Assembly: GCF_001542775.1 (NCBI RefSeq)
Contig: NZ_CP014145.1
Location: forward strand, 3,410,001-3,474,000
Length of the DNA: 64,000 nt
Direction of reading: 5' to 3'
DNA from: Microterricola viridarii
Lineage (GTDB): Bacteria > Actinomycetota > Actinomycetes > Actinomycetales > Microbacteriaceae
The position numbers were made by a program, and so were the translations under genes. Below the pieces are notes generated by a model, which saw only the letters and a program-made list of their open reading frames with translations, ran no database searches and was not told the origin of the DNA. Positions 42,390-51,061 of the stretch are shown piece by piece; the first letter of the stretch is position 1, and each line of letters opens with the position of its first letter.

Positions 42390-43558
42390 CCGCCAGCTTC
42401 ATCTACGACGCCGTGCGCAGCCCGTTCGGCCGCTACGGCAAGGGGCTGGCCGAGGTGCGCCCCGACGACCTCGCCGCCGGCACGCTCAACAGCCTGCTCG
42501 CCCGACACCCCGGCCTCGACCCGGCCCTGATCGACGAGATCCTGCTCGGCGCCGCCAACCAGGCCGGCGAGGACAACCGCAATGTGGCGCGGATGACGGC
42601 GCTGCTCGCCGGCCTGCCGACCAGCGTCACCGGGGCCACCGTGAACCGACTCTGCGGCTCCGGCATGGAGAGCGTCATCCAAGCCAGCCGCGCGGTCGAG
42701 AGCGGCGACGCCTCGCTGATCGTCGCCGGCGGCGTCGAGTCGATGAGCCGGGCGCCCTGGGTGCTGCCGAAGCCCGGCCGCACCTTCCCGGCCGGCAACG
42801 AGACGCTGCACTCCACGACGCTCGGCTGGCGCCTGGTCAACCCGCGGATGCCGAAGCAGTGGACGGTCGGCCTCGGCGAGACCGCCGAGATGCTCGCGGA
42901 CCGCTTCGACATCTCGCGCGAGGAGCAGGACGCATTCGCGCTGCGCAGCCACCGGCTGGCCGCCGAAGCCTGGGACGCCGGCATCTATGACGCCGAGGTC
43001 GCTGCAGTGCCCGGCACCAGCGTCAGCCGAGACGAGGGCGTCCGCGCCGACTCCACGCTCGAGGCCCTCGGCGGCCTGAAGCCCGCCTTCCGGTCGGAGG
43101 GGTCGGTCACCGCCGGCAACTCCTCCCCGCTGAACGACGGGGCATCGATGCTCTTCGTCGGCGGCGAGCAGACGGCGCTTGGCATCGACCCGCTCGCCCG
43201 CATCATCGGCCGCGGCGTCGCCGGCAACAACCCGGACGAGTTCGGCATCGCACCCGTCGAGGCCGCCAACCGCGCGCTCGCCCGCGCGGGCAAGAGCTGG
43301 GCGGATGTCGACGTGCTCGAGATCAACGAGGCCTTCGCCTCGCAGGCCCTGGCCTGCCTGCGGCTCTGGCCGGACTTCGACCCGGCGAAGGCCAACATCC
43401 ACGGCGGCGCGATCGCCATCGGGCACCCGCTCGGCGCCTCCGGCGGCCGCATCATCGGCCACCTCGCCCACGAACTGGCCCGCCGCGGCGGCGGTGTCGG
43501 CGTGGCCGCCATCTGCATCGGCGTCGGGCAGGGTCTGGCCGTCGTGCTCGAACGCTAA
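42386..43558 (+). CDS. pcaF: 3-oxoadipyl-CoA thiolase / acetyl-CoA acyltransferase
   Basis: A 390-residue thiolase that splits 3-oxoadipyl-CoA with CoA into succinyl-CoA and acetyl-CoA. The nucleophilic Cys90 is in RLCGSGMESV. GHPLGASGGRIIGHL carries the catalytic His, and CIGVGQGLAVVLE holds the second catalytic Cys. Placement after pcaIJ identifies it as the last step of the beta-ketoadipate pathway. The ring-cleavage genes are not in this window. Confidence 0.9.
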   Translation: MTASFIYDAVRSPFGRYGKGLAEVRPDDLAAGTLNSLLARHPGLDPALIDEILLGAANQAGEDNRNVARMTALLAGLPTSVTGATVNRLCGSGMESVIQASRAVESGDASLIVAGGVESMSRAPWVLPKPGRTFPAGNETLHSTTLGWRLVNPRMPKQWTVGLGETAEMLADRFDISREEQDAFALRSHRLAAEAWDAGIYDAEVAAVPGTSVSRDEGVRADSTLEALGGLKPAFRSEGSVTAGNSSPLNDGASMLFVGGEQTALGIDPLARIIGRGVAGNNPDEFGIAPVEAANRALARAGKSWADVDVLEINEAFASQALACLRLWPDFDPAKANIHGGAIAIGHPLGASGGRIIGHLAHELARRGGGVGVAAICIGVGQGLAVVLER

Positions 43559-43568
43559 CCTGAAGCAC

Positions 43569-44354
43569 ATGGAGACCAAGCCGAGCAGCGACTACGTGCA
43601 ATCACTGGCGCGCGGCCTGGCCGTCATCGGCGCCTTCGATGCCGAGAACCCGGAGCTCACCCTCAGCGACGTCGCCGCGCGCACCGAGCTGACCCGGGCG
43701 ACCGCCCGGCGGTTCCTGCTGACCCTGGCCGAGCTCGGCTACGTGCGTGCGGACGGGCGGGTCTTCTCGCTCACCCCGAAGGTGCTGGAGCTCGGCTACA
43801 GCTACCTCTCGGCCCTCGGCCTGCCCGAGCTGCTGCAGCCCTTCCTCGCTGAGCTCTCGCACGAGCTCGGCGAGTCGACATCCGCCGCCATCCTGGACGG
43901 GGCAGACATCGTCTACGTCGCCCGGGTGCAGGCCAAACGCATCATGAGGGTCGGCATCACGATCGGCACTCGGTTCCCCGCCGCCCGCACGTCGATGGGG
44001 CGTGTGCTGCTGGCCGGGCTGCCCGAGGCCGAGCTCGACGGGCTGCTGGCTGCGTTGACGGATGCCGACGCGCCCGATGCTGAGCGGGTGGGCGCCGGTG
44101 CACTCCGGGCCGCGATCGCCGAGGTGCGCGCCCAGGGCTGGTGCCTCGTCGACCAGGAGCTGGAGGCCGGGCTGCGCTCGATCGCGGCGCCCGTCCGCGC
44201 CGCCGACGGCCGGGTGCTCGCCGCGATCAACGTCTCGACGAGCGTGACCACGGTGTCGCTGGAGCAGCTGACCGGCCGCTACAAGGACGCCCTGCTCGAG
44301 GTGGCGGGCAGGGCCAGCGCCGCCGCCGGCCACGCCGCGTTCCGCTCCCACTAG
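43569..44354 (+). CDS. IclR family regulator (PcaR/PobR-like)
   Basis: A 261-residue regulator. The winged helix is at residues about 10-75 (SLARGLAVIGAFDAENPELT; TRATARRFLLTLAELGYV), and the IclR effector domain follows with SYLSALGLPELLQPFLAELS and GTRFPAARTSMGRVLLAGLP. It starts 10 bases after pcaF, so it is probably the last gene of the operon and regulates it in response to a beta-ketoadipate pathway intermediate. In related species PcaR activates or represses pca genes. Confidence 0.88.
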   Translation: METKPSSDYVQSLARGLAVIGAFDAENPELTLSDVAARTELTRATARRFLLTLAELGYVRADGRVFSLTPKVLELGYSYLSALGLPELLQPFLAELSHELGESTSAAILDGADIVYVARVQAKRIMRVGITIGTRFPAARTSMGRVLLAGLPEAELDGLLAALTDADAPDAERVGAGALRAAIAEVRAQGWCLVDQELEAGLRSIAAPVRAADGRVLAAINVSTSVTTVSLEQLTGRYKDALLEVAGRASAAAGHAAFRSH

Positions 44355-44459
44355 CCGCCGCCCCGCACCCGCCCGCGTCCGCACGCACCCGAGGCCGCAC
44401 TCACCCGCACCCGCATCCGCCCGCGGCCGCATCCGCCCGCACCCGCATCCACCCGCGTG
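44355..44459. repeat. Low-complexity tract after the IclR gene
   Basis: About 100 bases of CCCGCAYCCGCC-like repeats with no open frame of interest, between the IclR stop and the interspersed repeat block. Confidence 0.6.
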
Positions 44460-44475
44460 GCGCCTTTTTCCCGCT

Positions 44476-45262
44476 GGTCGAGTAGGCCCGCTAGGGCCGT
44501 ATCGAGACCGGGTTTCGGGCGTGACACTAAGCGTGGTGCGGGGTCTCGATACGCTCGTTCCTCGCTACTCGACCAACGGGCAGGGGGAGTGGGCGTTCGC
44601 GCAGCTTTGCGTGGCGCCTCTTTCCCGCTGGTCGAGTTTGTCGAAACCTGTCCCGTTGGCTCGAGGGAGCGCTAGCGACCGAAGCCAACTGCGCCGGGGT
44701 CTCGATACGCTCGTTCCTCGCTACTCGACCAACGGTGTCGGGGGAGTGGGCGTTTGCGCAGCTTCGCGTGGCGCCTCGTTCCCGCTGGTCGAGTAGGCCC
44801 GCTAGGGCCGTATCGAGACCCTGCCGTCAGCGTGAAACCGAGCCCGGTTCTGGGCCTCGATACTCTCGTTCCTCGCTACTCGACCGACGGGGAGGGGTGC
44901 GCCCCACCCGCTGGTTGAGCTTGTCGAAACCTCCGTTGGCTCGAGGGAGCGTGCGACCGAAGCCAGCGGCGCCAAGGTCTCGATACGCTCGTTCCTCGCT
45001 ACTCGACCGACGGGGAGGGGTGCGCGCTTCCGCTGGTTGAGCTTGTCGAAACCCCCGTTGGCTTGAGGGAGCTTGCGACCGAAGCCAACGGCGCCGGGGT
45101 CTCGATACGCTCGTTCCTCGCTACTCGACCAGCGGGCAGGGGTGCGCCCTTCCGCTGGTTGAGCTTGTCGAAACCTGTCCCGTTGGCTCGAGGGAGCTTG
45201 CGACCGAAGCCAACTGCGCCGGGGTCTCGATGCGCTCGCTCCTCGCTACTCGACCAGCGGTT
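44476..45262. repeat. Interspersed repeat block (composite elements and short palindromes)
   Basis: No gene is seen in this stretch. It contains two complete 99-bp composite elements (44476-44574 and 44787-44885) that begin GGTCGAGTAG and end CTACTCGACC or a near match. Half-elements and copies of GGTTGAGCTTGTCGAAACC (for example near 44912, 45032 and 45156) also occur, with several GTTGGCTCGAGGGAGC palindromes (44660, 44935, 45181 areas). It lies between the pca operon (plus) and the ABC importer genes (minus), convergent. Confidence 0.85.
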
Positions 45263-45271
45263 GCGGGGTAG

Positions 45272-46066
45272 CTAGCTGGCGAGCAGCGCCCGGTCGTCGA
45301 GTGTCGCGCCCTTGATCTTGGCGAATTCGGCCAGCAGGTCGGGGACGGTCATCGAGGCCTTCTGAGCCTCGGCGGCCTCGAAGATGATGCGGCCCTCGTG
45401 CATCATGATGAGCCGGTTGCCGAGGCGCAGCGCCTGCTCCATGTTGTGCGTCACCATCAGCGTCGTGAGCTTGTCCTTCTCGACGACGTTCTGCGTCAGC
45501 GTCGTGACCAGCTCCGCCCGCTGCGGGTCGAGGGCGGCCGTGTGCTCGTCGAGCAGCAGGATCCGCGGCTGGGTGAAGCTCGCCATCAGCAGCGACAGCG
45601 CCTGGCGCTGGCCGCCGGAGAGCAGGCCGACCTTCGCCTTGAGTCGCTTCTCGAGGCCGAGCTCCAACGCCAGCAGCTCCTCGGCGAACTGCTCGCGGCG
45701 TGCACGCGTGACGCCCCGGCCGAGGCCGCGCGACTTGCCACGGCGCAGCGCAAGCGCCAGATTCTGCTCGATGCTGAGCGTCGGCGCGGTGCCGGCCATC
45801 GGGTCCTGGAACACGCGGCCGATGTAGGCGGCGCGGGCATAATCCTTGAGCTTGCTGACGTTGCGGCCGTCGATCGAGATGGTGCCTGTGTCGACGCCGA
45901 GCTTGCCCGAGATGGTGTTGAGCAGGGTGGACTTGCCCGCGCCGTTGCTGCCGATCACCGTGACGAAGTCGCCGGCGTGCAGCTCGAGCGAGAGGTTGCT
46001 GAGCGCCTTGCGCTCGTTGACCGTGCCCGGAAAGAAGGTCTTGGAGATGTTGTCGATCTTCAGCAT
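45272..46066 (-). CDS. ABC importer ATP-binding protein
   Basis: A 264-residue ATPase. Walker A is GSNGAGKSTLL, signature LLSGGQRQALSLLMA, Walker B RILLLDEHTAALDP (His in place of the usual Pro) and the switch His in MVTHNMEQALRLG. It is the last gene of an operon with a permease and a lipoprotein receptor of the ABC_sub_bind/TrpX type. Probably energises uptake of an aromatic amino acid or similar compound; the aminotransferase upstream supports this only by location. Confidence 0.88.
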   Translation of the reverse strand: MLKIDNISKTFFPGTVNERKALSNLSLELHAGDFVTVIGSNGAGKSTLLNTISGKLGVDTGTISIDGRNVSKLKDYARAAYIGRVFQDPMAGTAPTLSIEQNLALALRRGKSRGLGRGVTRARREQFAEELLALELGLEKRLKAKVGLLSGGQRQALSLLMASFTQPRILLLDEHTAALDPQRAELVTTLTQNVVEKDKLTTLMVTHNMEQALRLGNRLIMMHEGRIIFEAAEAQKASMTVPDLLAEFAKIKGATLDDRALLAS

Positions 46067-46089
46067 GTCGATTCCTCTGGAACTCGGGG

Positions 46090-47046
46090 CTACTTGGCGG
46101 AGGCGGTCGAGACGAGCTCGGGCTCTGATGGTGCGGGTGCCGCGGCATCCGGCCCCTCGAAGCCCGTGCGGCCGCCGCCGATCCGCAGGCGGGGCAGCTT
46201 CTTCAGGAAGCCCCAGCGAGGCAGCAGCAGCGCGGCGACGACGAGCCCGGCGGTGACCAGCTTCATGTCGTTCGGGTTCAGGCCGACCGCCAGCGCGAAG
46301 AAGATGACCAGGCGGTAGACGATGGCTCCGATGATCACCGCGAGGGTGCTCACCATGATGCTGCGGCCGGGCAGGATCGCTTGGCCGATGATGACGGATG
46401 CCAGCCCGACCAGGATCAGGCCGATGCCCATGCTGATGTCGGCGAAGCCCTGGTACTGGGCGACAAGGGCGCCGCAGAGGGCGACGAGCCCGTTGGAGAG
46501 CGCGAGGGTGAGGATGGTGGTGCCGTCGGTGTTGACGCCGAAGCTGCGGATCATCTGGTCGTTGTCACCGGTGGCTTGGATGGCCAGGCCGCGGTCGGTG
46601 CTGAGGAACCAGTCGATGGCGAACTTGATGAGCAGCACGAGGATCGCGAAGACGAGGATCGCGCCGGGGCCGCCGATCAGGCCGTTCTCTCGCAGCGGCG
46701 TCATGACGGTCTCTTCGCGCAGCAGGGGCAGGTTGGACTTGCCCATGATGCGTAGGTTGATCGACCAGAGGGCGATCATGGTCAGGATGCCGGCGAGCAG
46801 GCCGTCGATCTTGCCCTTGGTGTAGAGCAGGCCGGTGACTGTGCCGGCGACCAGCCCCGACGCCGCCCCCGCGAGGGTGGCGATCGGGGCCGGCACGCCC
46901 TGAAGGATGAGTGATGCGGCGACCGCAGCACCGGTCGTGAAACTGCCGTCGACCGTGAGGTCGGGGAAGTTCAGTACTCGAAAAGTGAGGTACACCCCAA
47001 GCGCCATGACGCCGTAGAGCAGACCGAGTTCGATCGCCGCATTCAT
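46090..47046 (-). CDS. ABC importer permease (branched-chain/TrpY-like)
   Basis: A 318-residue membrane protein with about nine helices, similar to LivH-type permeases (BPD_transp_2). The N-terminus is YGVMALGVYLTFRVLNFPDL, a typical first helix with the conserved DLTVDGSF segment. It is 23 bases from the ATPase and 62 from the receptor gene, same strand, one operon. Confidence 0.88.
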   Translation of the reverse strand: MNAAIELGLLYGVMALGVYLTFRVLNFPDLTVDGSFTTGAAVAASLILQGVPAPIATLAGAASGLVAGTVTGLLYTKGKIDGLLAGILTMIALWSINLRIMGKSNLPLLREETVMTPLRENGLIGGPGAILVFAILVLLIKFAIDWFLSTDRGLAIQATGDNDQMIRSFGVNTDGTTILTLALSNGLVALCGALVAQYQGFADISMGIGLILVGLASVIIGQAILPGRSIMVSTLAVIIGAIVYRLVIFFALAVGLNPNDMKLVTAGLVVAALLLPRWGFLKKLPRLRIGGGRTGFEGPDAAAPAPSEPELVSTASAK

Positions 47047-47108
47047 CTCAATATCCTTCGTGAGGGTGTGACTCGTTGGTGGCGGGTAGCCGTGTTACTC
47101 GATGAGCT

Positions 47109-48119
47109 CTACTCGATGACCTGGTCTGCGCGGTCGACGAGCGACGCGGGCAGGGTGACGCCCATGCGCTCGGCGGCGGCCGGGTTGATGATGACCTCGA
47201 GGGTGTCGAGGGTCTCAACGGGCATGGAGGCCGGGTCGGCGCCGTCTTCGAGGATGCGGATCGCCATCTGGCCGGTCTGGTAGCCCAGGTCGGTGTAGTT
47301 GATGCCGAAGGTGGCGATCGCGCCACGGGTGACCTGGCCGCCCTCGGCGCCGAACAGCGGCACCTTGTTCGTCTCAGAGAACTGGATGACGGCCTCGAGG
47401 CCCTCGGTCACGCGGTTGTCGGTGGGGATGTAGATCGCGTCGACGCCCTTGAGCGACTCGGCGGCCTGGGCGACCTCGCTGGAGTTGGTGACGGTCGCTT
47501 CCTTGATCTCCAGGCCGAGCTTCTTGGCGGCCTCCTTGGCCATGTCGACCTGCACGGAGGAGTTGACCTCGCCCGAGCTGTAGATGATGCCGACGGTCTT
47601 GGCGTCGGGCATGACCTCGGTGATCAGGGCGATCTGCTCGGCGACCGGGTTCAGGTCGCTGGTGCCGGTGACGTTGCTGCCCGGGGCCTCCCAGCTGGCG
47701 ACGAGGCCGGCCTCGGCCGGCTCGGTGACGGCGGTGAACAGGATCGGGATGTCGGTGATGGCCTGGGCCGCGGCCTGGGCGGTGGGCGTGGCGATGGCGA
47801 GCACGAGGTCGACCTTGTCGGTGGCGAACTTGCCGGCGATGGTCGTAGCGGTGGCCTGCTCGCCCTGAGCGTTCTGCTCGTCGTAGATGACGTCGGTGCC
47901 GTCGACGTAGCCGGCGTCGGTGAACGCCTTCTTGAAGCCCTCGCGGGCGGCGTCGAGTGCCTCGTGCTGCACGATCTGGCTGATGCCGATGCGGATCGGC
48001 TGGGTGCCGGAGTCGCTGCCGCCGGCGTCGGGGGTGCTGGCCGCGGGGGCGCAGCCGGCGAGTGCGGTTGCCGCCGTGGCGACGATGGCCAGGCTGAGCA
48101 GGGCGCGTGAACGCTTCAT
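47109..48119 (-). CDS. ABC importer substrate-binding lipoprotein (ABC_sub_bind/TrpX-like)
   Basis: A 336-residue exported lipoprotein. The lipobox LAGCAP (Cys at about residue 23) follows a signal peptide starting MKRSRALLSLAIVATAATA. The mature domain has IRIGISQIVQHEALDAAREG and the conserved FTAVTEPAEAGLV and GIIYSSGEVNSS segments of the ABC_sub_bind family, which bind aromatic amino acids or similar ligands in characterised cases. The true ligand is not determined by sequence alone. Confidence 0.85.
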   Translation of the reverse strand: MKRSRALLSLAIVATAATALAGCAPAASTPDAGGSDSGTQPIRIGISQIVQHEALDAAREGFKKAFTDAGYVDGTDVIYDEQNAQGEQATATTIAGKFATDKVDLVLAIATPTAQAAAQAITDIPILFTAVTEPAEAGLVASWEAPGSNVTGTSDLNPVAEQIALITEVMPDAKTVGIIYSSGEVNSSVQVDMAKEAAKKLGLEIKEATVTNSSEVAQAAESLKGVDAIYIPTDNRVTEGLEAVIQFSETNKVPLFGAEGGQVTRGAIATFGINYTDLGYQTGQMAIRILEDGADPASMPVETLDTLEVIINPAAAERMGVTLPASLVDRADQVIE

Positions 48120-48197
48120 GGGTGGTTCTCCTTTGAACGGGTGGTGCATTGCTGTGCGGGTGGAGCTGTGGGGGTGGAGCTGTCTGGGTGGATCGGC

Positions 48198-49259
48198 CTA
48201 CGGGGTCGGCTGCAGCGTCGCCATGGCCGCGAGGAAGCGGCTGTTGGCCTCGCTGCTGCCGATGCTCACGCGGATGCCCTCGTTCGACCAGGCGCGGGCG
48301 AGCACGCCGTGCGCGGTGAGCGCCGCGTTGACCTCGTCGGTCTGGGCGCCGGTGCGCAGCCAGACGAAGTTGGCGAGCGAGTCGGCGTGCTTCCAGCCGC
48401 CCGCCGCGAGCTCGGCGGAGACACGGGCGCGCTCGGCCACGATCTGGTCGATGCGCTCTCCCAGCTCGGCCTCGGCGTCGAGGGACGCGACGGCCGCGCG
48501 CTGGGCGAGGTCGGTGACGGCGAACGGCACGGCAACGCGGCGCAGGTTGGCGGCGACGCTCGGCTGGGCGATGGCGTAGCCGAGGCGCAGCCCGGCCAGC
48601 CCGTACGCCTTCGAGAAGGTGTGCAGCACGGCGACGTTGGGGTAGCGGCGGAAGAAATCGATGCCCTCCGCGGTGTGCGGATCGCGGTTGAAGTGCACGT
48701 AGGCCTCGTCGATGACGACGAGTACCTCGGTGGGCACCTTCGCGAGGAAGCCCTCCAGCTCTGCCTTGCTGACGCCGGTGCCGGTCGGGTTGTTCGGGTT
48801 GCAGACGAAGATCAGCCGGGTGCGCTCCGTGATGGCATCCGCCATGGCGTCGAGGTCGTGCGCGTCGTCGGCCGTCAGGGGAACACCGACCGGAGTCGCG
48901 CCGGCCACCGTCACCAGAATCGGGTAGGCCTCGAAGGAGCGCCAGGCGAAGATGACCTCGTCCCCGGCTCCCGCGCTGGCCTGGATCAGCTGCGCGGCGA
49001 CCTCGACGGAGCCGGCACCGAACGCCACGTTGTCGACGTCGACGCCGAACTTCTCGGCGACGCGCTGACTGATGGTGGGCGCGGACATCGCCGGGTAGAG
49101 GTGGATCGTGCCGAGGGCCTCGGCAACGGATGCCACGACGGAGGGCAGCGGCGGGAACGGGTTCTCGTTCGACGACAGCTTGAACACATCCGCGCTGGAG
49201 GGCGCAGCGCCCTGCTTATAGGCGGGCAGTTGTGCGATGACTTCACGCTGCAGAACCAT
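48198..49259 (-). CDS. Aromatic amino acid / histidinol-phosphate aminotransferase
   Basis: A 353-residue PLP aminotransferase of fold type I (HisC/Pat group). Motifs are SSNENPFPPLPSV, the PLP-binding CNPNNPTGTGVSK, VVIDEAYVHF and the Schiff-base Lys in HTFSKAYGLAGLRLGYA. HisC and the actinobacterial aromatic aminotransferase Pat are close relatives and cannot be separated by these motifs. Because it is first in an operon with a TrpX-like importer and beside an AsnC regulator, Pat is more likely. No other his genes are present. Confidence 0.82.
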   Translation of the reverse strand: MVLQREVIAQLPAYKQGAAPSSADVFKLSSNENPFPPLPSVVASVAEALGTIHLYPAMSAPTISQRVAEKFGVDVDNVAFGAGSVEVAAQLIQASAGAGDEVIFAWRSFEAYPILVTVAGATPVGVPLTADDAHDLDAMADAITERTRLIFVCNPNNPTGTGVSKAELEGFLAKVPTEVLVVIDEAYVHFNRDPHTAEGIDFFRRYPNVAVLHTFSKAYGLAGLRLGYAIAQPSVAANLRRVAVPFAVTDLAQRAAVASLDAEAELGERIDQIVAERARVSAELAAGGWKHADSLANFVWLRTGAQTDEVNAALTAHGVLARAWSNEGIRVSIGSSEANSRFLAAMATLQPTP

Positions 49260-49292
49260 GACTCACGACCTTCTGGGTGCTGCGCCGCGACT

Positions 49293-49313
49293 TCAATGTC
49301 ATCGGCGACATGA
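49293..49313. promoter_or_regulatory. Candidate AsnC operator
   Basis: An inverted repeat, TTCAATGTC-N6-GACATGAA (one base off perfect; core ATGTC/GACAT at 49296-49300 and 49307-49311), in the divergent region between the aminotransferase (start 49259) and the AsnC regulator (start 49429). Confidence 0.4.
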
Positions 49314-49428
49314 ATGGTGAGCGTAGTGAGCAAAATATGACTATGCAAGTTGGATGGGAGGTACCAAACAGGCTGTAGGATCTGCGACATAGTTGCCCGT
49401 AGATGTGTGACAAGTTGGCAGGTAGTTC

Positions 49429-49997
49429 GTGAACGTAGACGCGCTGGACTATGAGATCGTCAAGCTCTTCGCCGAGGAGCCGGGGTGAGCGTGATCGAAG
49501 CGTCGCGCCGGCTCGGCGTCGCGCGCCCGACCGTGCAGGCGCGGCTCACCCGCATGCACGAGCAGGGGGTGATCGAGCGGATCGAGCCCCGGCTGAACCC
49601 AGCTTCGTTCGGCTACCCGGTGACGGCGATCACCCATGTGGAGCTCGACCAGGCCGTCGGCTACTCCGTGGCCCTGGAGCTGTTGCGCCAGATCCCCGAG
49701 GTCATCGACATGTACACGACGTCTGGCGACAGCGACGTGGTCATCCGCATGGTGGCGCGCTCCAACTCCGACCTGCAGCGCGTCTTCGACGACATCATGC
49801 AGTCGCGGGCGGTCACGCGCACGCGCAGCTCGATCGTGCTGGAGACGCACTTCGAGAACAAGGTGATGCCGCTGCTCGCGGCCGCCGTCGCAGACCAGGC
49901 GACGGCCGACCGGCGCCGCACCGTGCCGCGCCACGGCGACGAGGCTGTCGGGGCGGCGCAGGACACCCGGCCCGCGTCGCGCAGCCCTAGAACGTGA
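49429..49997 (+). pseudogene. Lrp/AsnC family regulator; one frameshift as sequenced
   Basis: An approximately 189-residue regulator if one base is restored. The GTG at 49429 opens MNVDALDYEIVKLFAEEPG, a typical AsnC start. The frame then ends at TGA 49486-49488 right after the G4 run at 49482-49485. In the next frame the helix-turn-helix continues VSVIEASRRLGVARPTVQAR and the RAM-type effector domain follows (TAITHVELDQAVGYSVALEL). The last residues overlap the next gene on the other strand by 11 bases. It probably controls the divergent aminotransferase operon. Confidence 0.75.
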
Positions 49998-50361
49998 GGA
50001 AGCGGGGGAGTGCGCTCAGTGCGATCCAGCTGCCCAGCAGCAGGCCGAGCCCCACTGCGACGGTTCCGACCAGCGGAACCCAGTAGGCGATCCGGCGCAG
50101 GCGCAGGCGGGCGATCGTGATGACGATTGCCACGATGGCGAGGATGGGGGGCAGCACCAGGGCGATGAGGTAGCCCGTCTGCATCTGCGCGGGGCTGCAC
50201 CCTTCGCCGCAGCCGCTCGCGGCCATCGGGAGGTTCAGGCTGACCAATGCCGAGACGCCGGTTGCCACGAGCAGTACGAGGACGAACACGGAGGAGAGGG
50301 CGACGTCCCAAACGCGGAGGCGTGCGCGGGCACGGGGACGGGCGCGACGAGATTGGCTCAT
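49987..50361 (-). CDS. Small membrane protein (resembles DUF6264)
   Basis: A 124-residue protein with three membrane segments, VALSSVFVLVLLVATGVSAL, then LIALVLPPILAIVAIVITIA and a third segment. A paired cysteine loop (SGCGEGCSPAQ) lies between helices 1 and 2, outside the cell by the predicted topology. The pattern resembles DUF6264, but this is from memory of the family. The ATG at 50361 is chosen; an earlier ATG would add a Gly-rich stretch. Confidence 0.6.
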   Translation of the reverse strand: MSQSRRARPRARARLRVWDVALSSVFVLVLLVATGVSALVSLNLPMAASGCGEGCSPAQMQTGYLIALVLPPILAIVAIVITIARLRLRRIAYWVPLVGTVAVGLGLLLGSWIALSALPRFLTF

Positions 50362-50433
50362 TGTGCCTAATGTACCGGCGCCGCCTCCACGCCCCCTGAG
50401 GGCGCGGTGGGGCTGCGGCATCCGCTCCGCCCG

Positions 50434-50609
50434 CCGGTCGAGCCCCTCTCGCTGGCGGAGCCCCCTCCCGCTGGTTGAGCCCCCTCCCGCTGGTTGAGCC
50501 CCCCTCCCGCTGGTTGAGCCCCCTCTCGCTGGTTGAGCCCCCCTCTCGCTGGCTGAGCTCCCTCCCGCTGGTTGAGCCTCCCTCCCGCTGGTTGAGCTTG
50601 TCGAAACCC
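50434..50609. repeat. Minisatellite of the CTGGTTGAG repeat
   Basis: Eight head-to-tail units of 19-21 bases resembling CTGGTTGAGCCCCCTCCCG (CTGGCGGAG, CTGGCTGAG and CTGGTTGAG variants), ending with one full GGTTGAGCTTGTCGAAACC repeat. This fills most of the gap between the membrane protein and the MerR gene; no gene is visible. Confidence 0.85.
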
Positions 50610-50624
50610 AGCCGGGCGGCCTCG

Positions 50625-51002
50625 CTACAGCGCAGAGGCCTGCGGGGCGGCTGCGGCCGCCAGATACCGCGCGATCGCGTCGCGATTGCGCGTGAGGCAG
50701 CCGATGCGGCGGTCGAGCTGTTGCTGCTGTTCGGCGAGCGACTCCACCACATCCGGATCGAGCTTCTCGATGAAGATCGAGCTGGCACCCGTGCTCAGGC
50801 AGGGCAGCAACTGACGGATGATCCGAGTCGGGATGCCGGAGTCGATCAGCCCGCGGATCTGCTCGACCCGCTCGACAGCGGCCTCCGGGTACTCGCGATA
50901 CCCGTTGTACCCGCGCTCGGGGCTGAGGAGCCCCTGTTCCTCGTAGTAACGCAGCAGCCGGGCAGGAACCGCCGTGCGCGACGAGAGCTCACCAATGCGC
51001 AT
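50625..51002 (-). CDS. MerR family transcriptional regulator
   Basis: A 125-residue regulator with the MerR winged helix, MRIGELSSRTAVPARLLRYY, a wing with SPERGYNGYREYPEAAVERV, and a coiled-coil dimerisation helix. There is no C-terminal Cys metal-binding loop, so it is a drug- or stress-sensing type, not a metal type. Start 51002 has GGAAGG six bases upstream; ATG 51008 would put that site adjacent. It is divergent from the MFS gene over 59 bases, the classic arrangement for a MerR-controlled efflux pump. Confidence 0.87.
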   Translation of the reverse strand: MRIGELSSRTAVPARLLRYYEEQGLLSPERGYNGYREYPEAAVERVEQIRGLIDSGIPTRIIRQLLPCLSTGASSIFIEKLDPDVVESLAEQQQQLDRRIGCLTRNRDAIARYLAAAAAPQASAL

Positions 51003-51022
51003 GGGCATCCTTCCGAAACGAT

Positions 51023-51053
51023 TTGACCTTCTCACTGATGTGAGGGTTTCACA
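51023..51053 (+). promoter_or_regulatory. MerR-type operator-promoter
   Basis: TTGACC (51023-51028) is followed by a 19-base spacer holding the near-palindrome CTCACTGATGTGAG and then TTCACA as a weak -10. The long spacer and the palindrome between -35 and -10 are hallmarks of MerR-activated promoters. It drives the MFS gene (start 51062). Confidence 0.6.
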
Positions 51054-51061
51054 CTTGCTAC

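Noticed and set aside
48198..49259. Histidine biosynthesis operon
   Set aside because: The aminotransferase is HisC-like but no other his gene lies nearby; the importer neighbours favour an aromatic amino acid role.
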